Shown here one piece after another: positions 57,626-64,000 of a stretch of 64,000 nt of DNA (position 1 is its first letter; the number at the start of each line of letters is the position of its first letter). The position numbers and the translations under genes were made by a program. Source of the DNA: Akebia trifoliata (lineage: Eukaryota > Streptophyta > Magnoliopsida > Ranunculales > Lardizabalaceae); assembly GCA_017979445.1 (NCBI GenBank), contig CM030706.1, forward strand, positions 14,122,967 to 14,186,966, read 5' to 3'. The notes under the pieces were generated by a model. That model was not told where the DNA came from, ran no database searches, and saw nothing but the letters and a program-made list of their open reading frames with translations.

Positions 57626-58563
57626 GAGCAACTCCAACGCATGACCTATCCCACTACCCCATCCTCTTTCAACTGCCATTTTGGGTAGTGGAGTTCATAA
57701 TAAGGGTCTCCAACGCACTACCTATCCAAGAACATTTTTTTAGGTCATGGAATTTTCAAGACCCAAAATAGGTCGCTCCATTTAGTAACCTATCTTTTTT
57801 GCAGGAAAAAAACTTAAGGCAGTTAGCTGAAAATAAGTCAATTTCAAACTTATTTAAATCTGAGTAGAATAAAAAAATATTATAATATTTATGGGTAGCA
57901 TGATTGGAGTGCATACCCTATGAATCCAAATTCATTACCCATGAGTGTTGAGTGTTGTGTTATCCGCCTCCGCTCCCAGGTGTCACATGCTCACGTATTT
58001 TGACCCGTGATCCTCTTATATTCATAGTTGCACCTTCCCCATTAGATGGGTCCTTTGGGGTAAATGATTGTCAACAAGGTATTAGAGCGCTATGTCCATA
58101 TAGGTCATGGGTTCGAGTCTCCTTAAGGGAATTTTTCACCCTTGTGGGTGAGAGGGAGTGTTGAGTGTTGCGTTGTCCGCCTCCGCTCTCAAGTATCATG
58201 TGCTCACATATCGTGACCCTCTTAAATTCATAGTTATGCCTTTCCCATCAGATCGGTCTTTTGGGGTAAGTGGTTGTCAACATGGTATCAGAGTGTTAGG
58301 TTCATATAAGTCACGGGTTCAAGTCTCCTCGAGGGATTTTTTCACCCTTATGAGTGAGGGAGAGTGTTGGGTGTTGTGTTTTCCGCCTCCCCTTCCGGGT
58401 GTCACGTGCTCATGTATCGTGTCTCAATTTGATCCGTGACCTCTTATATTCATAGTCATGCCTTCCTCATCAAATCGGTCTTTTGGGGTAAATGATTGTA
58501 AACAATGAGCACTTGATGACCCATAAATAGGTATGGATATGGGTTTCTCTCTTGGAGTTGCTC
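57626..58563. mobile_element. Tourist-like (PIF/Harbinger) MITE with nested TRIM
   Basis: The ends GAGCAACTCCAA and TTGGAGTTGCTC are perfect inverted repeats, flanked by TAA on both sides (57623-57625 and 58564-58566). TAA is the classic 3-bp TSD of this superfamily. Without the TRIM and its TSD copy the element would be about 374 bp. It lies in intron 1 of ClpS1. Confidence 0.8.
57946..58504 (+). mobile_element. TRIM retrotransposon with three LTRs
   Basis: Three short LTRs (57946-58076, 58159-58282, 58365-58504; TGTTG...AACA ends) alternate with two internal domains of exactly 82 bp (58077-58158, 58283-58364). Each internal domain begins with a primer-binding site for initiator tRNA-Met (TGGTATCAGAG at 58283; degenerate AGGTATTAGAGC at 58077). 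Each ends in a purine tract (GAGAGGGAG / GAGGGAGAG). ATGAG at 57941-57945 and 58505-58509 is a perfect 5-bp TSD around the whole array. There is no coding capacity, so it depends on proteins in trans. Confidence 0.9.
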
Positions 58564-58744
58564 TAAGTGATACATATAATAATCAAACAATTGTTTTTCA
58601 ATTATAGCATCTAATATAAATGCAAAAGTATAACTAAACCCCATAAACTATCAGGGTTGAAAGAAATTGCTTTAGCTCGACATGGAAGTCAGCTTTACCT
58701 AGAGCATCAAACACGTGGATGAGTATCTATCTAGCATGATCAAG

Positions 58745-59126
58745 ACATGTAAGCTCAAGTTAACAAGTCAGCAGAAAGGTGGATAGAGTCTTAGAGTCTC
58801 TGATAATGCGACTTTCAGATAGATCAGATACTCTCCTTCATCGAACATCAATGGCTCCGATCCACTTCGATGTATCTTCACAATGTGTCTCAATCAGACC
58901 GTTGCAAGTCTTAATTAAGATTTTCTTCTACTTTTGGGTACTGGACCATCAACCAGCAAAACCAGCTCATTGCCACTGATGACGTGTCACGTCCAGCTAG
59001 GATGAAATTGAGTGATATATGTTGGAGGAAGGAATTCGAGTAAGATTCATTTTTCCTCATGAACCTTGACAACAAATAGTCATGTTGGGTCCCACCTTCA
59101 TCAAGTACTTTAATGACTGGCACCAA
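58745..59126 (-). pseudogene. CYP86-type cytochrome P450 fragment
   Basis: The minus strand reads [19 protein letters not shown], then [18 protein letters not shown] (I-helix with the oxygen-binding A-G-x-D-T) and VQYPKVEE, a stop, and after frame changes [15 protein letters not shown] (ExxR K-helix, about 58750-58810). The pattern matches CYP86 fatty acid omega-hydroxylases. The heme-binding loop and N-terminal half are not present. It lies in ClpS1 intron 1, outside the CACTA candidate. Confidence 0.82.
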
Positions 59127-62100
59127 CCCTTATTGGTTATAAAATTGAAAATTCTTCAACTATTTACAAGGGTTATGAGCCACCTATCTGCTAGTTGAAT
59201 ACTTTCAAAGAATTCCAATAGCCTTCCTTTTTCCAAAAATTAGGATGGAACTGAACTCTTCTTGAAGCTTTACTTTCTAGGGCTTTTGCTAAGATGTGAA
59301 ATTCTAAAGAGATCCTGAAATGAACTAAGTATTAGAGCTGAAGTCTCCATTAATTAAGGAATAGTTGGAATTTAGACAAATCCCTACCTGAATTGTTGAA
59401 CTCTCTTACAGTCCTTTGATAGAATCAAATATGTCTTTTACTAAGCTTTTAGGCTTTGAAAATCTGAACTGATGTCTCTATTTCAGTCCCAATCAAACTT
59501 GGTTCAGTTATTCTATTATTAAATCTCCTTCTTAAACTTCTCAATTTCCTCTACTTTAATCCCAAATTTTCTTTGTTCTCCTTCAAAAATTTGATGACGA
59601 AATCTTCATTCGTTCTATTATCTTCTAATGTCTTTTTAAAGATTGAAATGTGAAATATACCTAGGGTTGTGACATGGTTTTCGAGTAACTAAAAGTGTTG
59701 AAGTACGTAATTTTCCTTACCTGAACACATCTACTTAAAGTTCCAAGGCTCAAGCCTTCTTTAACTCTTGAAACTCCTTAGAATTTGAATTTGAGAGCAC
59801 CTCCATGAAGATCTTAGAAAGTAGGTGAGATTTTCTTCTTGATGTGTCTTCAAATCTTTGAGTTTTGATTGCCTAAACCTTAGTTGAAGGTTTGAATATT
59901 AATGGAAGAAAACTTTTTCTCAGATTTTTTTTCTGTAAATAATTGGTGAAGAATGAAGCGTTTTATTTGATTTTTAACTTAGCTTTGGGTTAAGTTTTGT
60001 TGTATTCTAGCTCTATTTATTTTTGTTATAGCAAATGTATTTTGGTTTGCTTGCTCCACACACCATTTGACAATTGGTGGTTTTGATGGCCAACTAATGT
60101 GACTCAGCTTGGAGTTTTTGAGAAAACATTTTGACTAGGTCAACCAAGTCTGATCCGAGTTGACTCAGTCCATTTTGACTTATGAAGACTCGTTTTCTTT
60201 CGTTCGTCCTCAGAATTCAACATGTAATTCGTTGATTGTTAATAATTTGAGATGCACATATACTTGACCTCAGAATTCCCCAAATCTTATTTGAAAATAT
60301 TTTGTTATTTATATGGGCAATTGCACATATCTCGAGGTTTATCAGTTATTGCACCGAACTTGGATTGGGTCAAATTTATAATCTAAACTGGATATTTCAA
60401 CCATTCCGAACTAATGGTGAAGTTAGATTTTTCAACCCGGTCAATCTTAGTTGACTTTTCCTCAGGATTTGCAATGATCTTGCATATCATTATAGTTAGT
60501 GGATAGTAATTAGTTGGTGAAGGCAGGTTTGAACCCAAGTCATGGTATCAACACTCGCAAACTTTAGCAAACTTAACAAGCTGGCGTCTTCATTCCCCAA
60601 AGATATTAGATGCTAAATGACCTTATCCTTTTTCTAGTTGATGTTATCTATCATATTAGAACTCTGATGTAGAGTAGGCTTTAACAAACATAATCGAAGA
60701 TGCGGTGATTTTACTATCATAAAAAGGGCTAGAAAATTCAATTACAACCAAGCACAACAACTACAAGTACATAATCTGGAATTTCAGCATTGTCAAACTT
60801 ACTTGAAAATAGACACAACTTGAATCACTTATAACTTGTAAGTAAGGATTCTTTATAAACCTTGATCAAGCGATCAACTTAGGGAGATTTGCTCAACCAT
60901 AAAAATGACTCAAAGTTTAGTTCTACTCTCTACCTTGGCCACTATGTTGCTTAGGTATGTTAGAGCATTGGATATGGTGCATTGTAATAAGGTGTAATGT
61001 GATATGCCACATCATCTATTCTCAGGAAGATTAGAATAGAAGGATTAGATTAAGTTAGATTTCCTTAAGATGAGTTTAATTCTATTTTGGAATGTTCATT
61101 GTTTTCTATGATTTATTGAGTATAATGTGTTCAAATAAAAATCATCCATATCATCATCGAAGCATTGTCCCAAAAATGTTGGGTTGGTTGAAAGGAACCT
61201 ATTCCTTCATTTCATTTATAGCCATTCTTATATAATTGTAAGTATGTTGTTATCTGCTTTTGCTGTCTCAGTCCACATTTTTTGGATCTTCCTCTTTTGA
61301 ACCTTCATCTGGCACATTCCTTCTAATTGGGTTGTATTCAAGCTTTGTTGCACCTTGAATAAAATGGTTGCATGTTAAAATATAAAAATGCCTACATGTT
61401 TTTCAAATTATTGAATTGGATTAAAATCATTGTACATTTTATTGAAGAAGTGGGGAAAATTGTATAAAGCCATTTATTGGGTTTTGTTTATTTTAACTAT
61501 TTTAAACTTACAAAGTAAAATGCCTTTAGTTTTGGCTATACATGAGAAAAGTTGGGTAGAGATATCTATAATGAATTGACAGAAGACTATGGTCCTCGAT
61601 ATCTACATTCCTCTCGAAAGTTGGAAAGTCTTTCATGATCAATATCACTCTCAAGCATCCTAGTCTGCTATTTTTTTTTTTCCATACCTAAGTCCATAAA
61701 AGGAAAATTGATAAACTAATCATACATTTTTTGTGAACAATAAGGATGTATTCAAGTGTAATTTGGTATATTGGAAAATGATTTGTTCTCCTAAGAAAAT
61801 AGTGGACTAGGGCTTCAAAATTCAAAAATCTATGAACAATTTGTTGTTTGAAATTGATCTAAACAATCTTTGAAGGAAGGTACTCCAAACAAAATATGGG
61901 AATAGAAATCTAGGATGGGAGGGAGGAGAGATTAGAGCTTCCTATGGTTGTGGACTTCGGGAGTCATCCAAATATTTTTACCTAATTTTAGGAAAAAGAA
62001 TGGGCTTTGAGTAGGTAATTGTGTTTTGGCTGTGTTTATGCGATGATCGATGGTGTGGGGACTCCTCTCCTTCTTGATCGATTTTTGGATCTTTGTTGAC

Positions 62101-62512
62101 TTTCTAATAAAACTACATACCGATTCAATTTTCTTGTATGTTATTTAGGACTTGGTATGTGCAAATACTTAATTCCATTGATCCAATCGATTTCTCCACA
62201 GATAGATGTTTTTTTATTTTATTTTAAATATTGTGAGTTAAGTACAAATGTACTAGTTATGTAAGTTCCGAATTGAAGGTGCCAACTTGCTAAGTTGCAT
62301 AAAGTCCTGACTGATATCATGACCTGGTTCAAACTTGCCATCACCTACTAATTACTAACCACTATCCTGCTTGCTTATTGAAAGAAAAAATCTTCCATAT
62401 TTAGTGTCAGATATATTCGTGAACATCTTTCCATGTCAGCTCGATTAATGATTCCTAAATTACTTTAAATATTTTTGCTAGAGTGATTCTCATGATTGCT
62501 AGTAATGTACAG
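59127..62512 (+). other. Remainder of ClpS1 intron 1
   Basis: About 3.4 kb without a recognisable gene or clear repeat. T-rich tracts and several 'ggtttgaacccaagtcatgg' type phrases (about 60525-60545) occur. The acceptor is 'aatgtacag' at 62504-62512. Confidence 0.5.
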
Positions 62513-62663
62513 GGGATACACATTCTCTTCACAACAGACTATACACTAATCGAAGCATTCTTATGACAATATCAGCAGCTGGTTCAGGCAAAGGGGGTGG
62601 GTTGTTGGAGAGGCCAACTATAGAAAAAACCACCCCTGGGCGTGAATCTGAGTTTGACTTGAG
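62513..62663 (+). CDS. CLPS1: ClpS1 exon 2
   Basis: 151 nt, open, from 'tgtacag' to donor GTATAG. It encodes GDTHSLHNRLYTNRSILMTI, then GKGGGLLERPTIEK and TTPGRESEFDLR. The block (GKGGG.LE.P.IEKTTPGRESEFDLRKS) is the highly conserved region just before the ClpS core in plant ClpS1. The exon ends in phase 2, inside the Arg codon. The core itself (the hydrophobic N-degron pocket) is encoded in later exons not found before 64000, so they must lie to the right. No lesion is visible in either exon, unlike every other gene-like sequence here. Confidence 0.9.
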
Positions 62664-63590
62664 GTATAGACCCAAAAAATTTAGTTTGATTATCTTTTCT
62701 CTCTCGTGTTAGAAATAGTAAACTGATATTTCATCATCATCATTGTCAAAACCTTATCCCAACAATTTTGGGTCACCTGAATGGTTCTTGTTCTTACATT
62801 CAATTATGTTTAAAGTGACGTCTTTTGTTATTGCAAGAGTGTTCATATCCTTCCTCACTACGTCAATCCATGTTCTATTAGTCTTCCTCTCATTCTTTTA
62901 AAACCTTAAGTTTCCGTGTTCCTTCTAATTGGAATCTTCAATCCCATACTTATAGAGAGGAGAACAATATCATTTTCAAATACCACTTGCATCCGAAATC
63001 AAATTGGAAAAATAGATGTAGTAGACACTAATGATGTGGTGGATTCAATGATGGAGATGTTAGCCAACACACCGCTGCGCCGGCCATAATCCGATTTCTC
63101 TTCTTCATTTCTCTCTCCTTCTTCTTCTCTCTTCTTCTTCTTCTTCTTCTTCTTATTGTTCTTCTTCTTCTTATCTCTCCCTCTCTCTGTTTTTTTCCTC
63201 CTCCTCCTCCGATCTCTTTCTCCCTCTCTCTGTTTTTCTTCTTCTCCTTCTCTGATCTTTCTCTCTCTCCCTCTCTATATTTTTTTTCTTCTTCTCGCCC
63301 AAGTCGTCTGAATCGTTGGAGCATGAGAGGGGTGCCCTTAGAAATAGAGTGCCCACAACAATTTTTGATTTTTAGACGTGCCGCTAAAAATATGCGGACC
63401 CTTAGAGTTTCTTGGCGTGTCAAGAAAGTTTCCCTCTATTGTCAATAATTTCACGTCTGGACTTGAGAGTCAAGCCTTTAGCTTAATAGGTTCAGGTACT
63501 GCACCCCAACGATGAGGTCTTGTTCACCTCTACATTTCAGACTGAATTGATCGCCTCACGATCTATAGTATCCCCGTCAAGAATTTCTTG
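62664..63590 (+). other. ClpS1 intron 2 (start), with an interspersed repeat and a CT-rich tract
   Basis: About 62738-62890 contains 'ccttatcccaacaattttgg' and 'cactacgtcaatccatgttc', phrases I recall from a common plant interspersed repeat of uncertain class. About 63105-63295 is a (CTT)n/(CT)n tract. Minus-strand ORFs there (63028-63423) consist of Glu/Arg runs and are not genes. Confidence 0.45.
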
Positions 63591-64000
63591 ATAGATAAAA
63601 ATATGCATTAAGAAAATGAAGGGCGTTGAGGAAATCAACCCAACAAGACAGTACAAAAACAAACAACCAAAGCAAACAACTAAGACAAGCCAAACCCCAC
63701 CCCACCTCCCTACAAAATTGTAAAAAACACTCCTGTAAACTCCTTGAAAACTTTACACCAAAGAAACAACAAGGCCCAGACAGAAATAATAATATCAAAC
63801 AAAGAATTCTCTTTATTGTCAAAAATCGTACCATCCCCATCTCTTTCCAAACACCCTAACAGATTACAAGAGGAACAAAACTCCATAAAACTCTTTTTGC
63901 ATTGCAAAGCCCGCCCCACTACATCCACGGTGTAAGAAGATCCTTGATATAGAACAAGGGAAGCATCCCACCACACCGGAAAGTGATAGAAAGTGTCACC
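63590..64000 (-). mobile_element. 3' fragment of a second LINE
   Basis: The minus strand encodes FDNKENSLFDIIISVWALLF followed by WCKVFKEFTGVFFTIL (63710-63976), the typical end of a plant L1 ORF2 after zf-RVT. It is followed by 'tttttatctatcaagaa', the usual LINE 3' end. It is a different subfamily from the LINE at 47623. Its 5' part is beyond the window, in ClpS1 intron 2. Confidence 0.65.

Noticed and set aside
58077..58125. tRNA-like or SINE promoter (GGTTCGAGTCTCC resembling a B box)
   Set aside because: The phrase lies inside the TRIM internal domain just after a tRNA-Met primer-binding site. LTRs, polypurine tract and a 5-bp TSD explain the structure better.
63028..63423. 131-codon Glu/Arg-rich ORF
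   Set aside because: Translation of a (CTT)n/(CT)n tract in ClpS1 intron 2.

Overview
The window is nuclear DNA from a flowering plant, probably a dicot. It is AT-rich, intron-bearing and dominated by nested transposable elements. Recognisable host genes are plant-specific: chloroplast ClpS1, class III peroxidase, CYP707A, CYP86, RopGAP and ARABIDILLO. The only gene that looks functional is ClpS1 on the + strand. Exon 1 is at 57132-57201 and exon 2 at 62513-62663; the remaining exons lie past the right edge.

Layout. 1-4143: 3' end of a Tat-lineage Ty3/gypsy element (family A, + strand) with a satellite-like 3' array and its 3' LTR. 4144-8064: AT-rich host or relic sequence. 8065-56236: what I interpret as one CACTA transposon, split by later insertions. 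Its two ends share a 33-bp terminal inverted repeat (28/33 identical) and related palindromic subterminal repeats. Between the ends lie exon fragments of RopGAP, ARABIDILLO, MAP70, RFC3 and CYP707A plus two unidentified exons, all on the minus strand, and a class III peroxidase fragment on the plus strand. Removing the later insertions leaves roughly 9-10 kb.

Three large insertions split that body. (i) 10593-21542 is a complete but pol-deleted family A element on the minus strand with TSD CTAAC. (ii) 24026-44653 is a family B Tat element (LTR-internal-LTR) followed directly by a second, truncated internal region. The block is flanked by an 80-bp perfect duplication of host sequence instead of the normal 5-bp TSD. 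(iii) 47623 to about 54330 is an L1-type LINE on the minus strand. All ten of its in-frame stops can be read as glutamine codons changed by C-to-T. A foldback MITE sits in a TA microsatellite at 47146-47582.

56237-64000 is the ClpS1 locus. A small MITE lies upstream of the ATG. Intron 1 (5.3 kb) holds a Tourist-like MITE that itself contains a three-LTR TRIM with a perfect TSD, plus a CYP86-type P450 fragment. Intron 2 holds a common interspersed repeat, a CT-rich tract and a LINE 3' fragment.

Common threads. The two Tat families have unrelated LTR interiors but the same primer-binding site, the same type of polypurine tract and LTR ends starting TGTAGACACCCC. Both carry a tandem array of short perfect hairpins 0.4-0.95 kb downstream of the primer-binding site. 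Most inactivating changes are C-to-T or G-to-A, as expected for methylated, silenced plant repeats. All family assignments come from reading the sequence and recalled family motifs; no database search was run.
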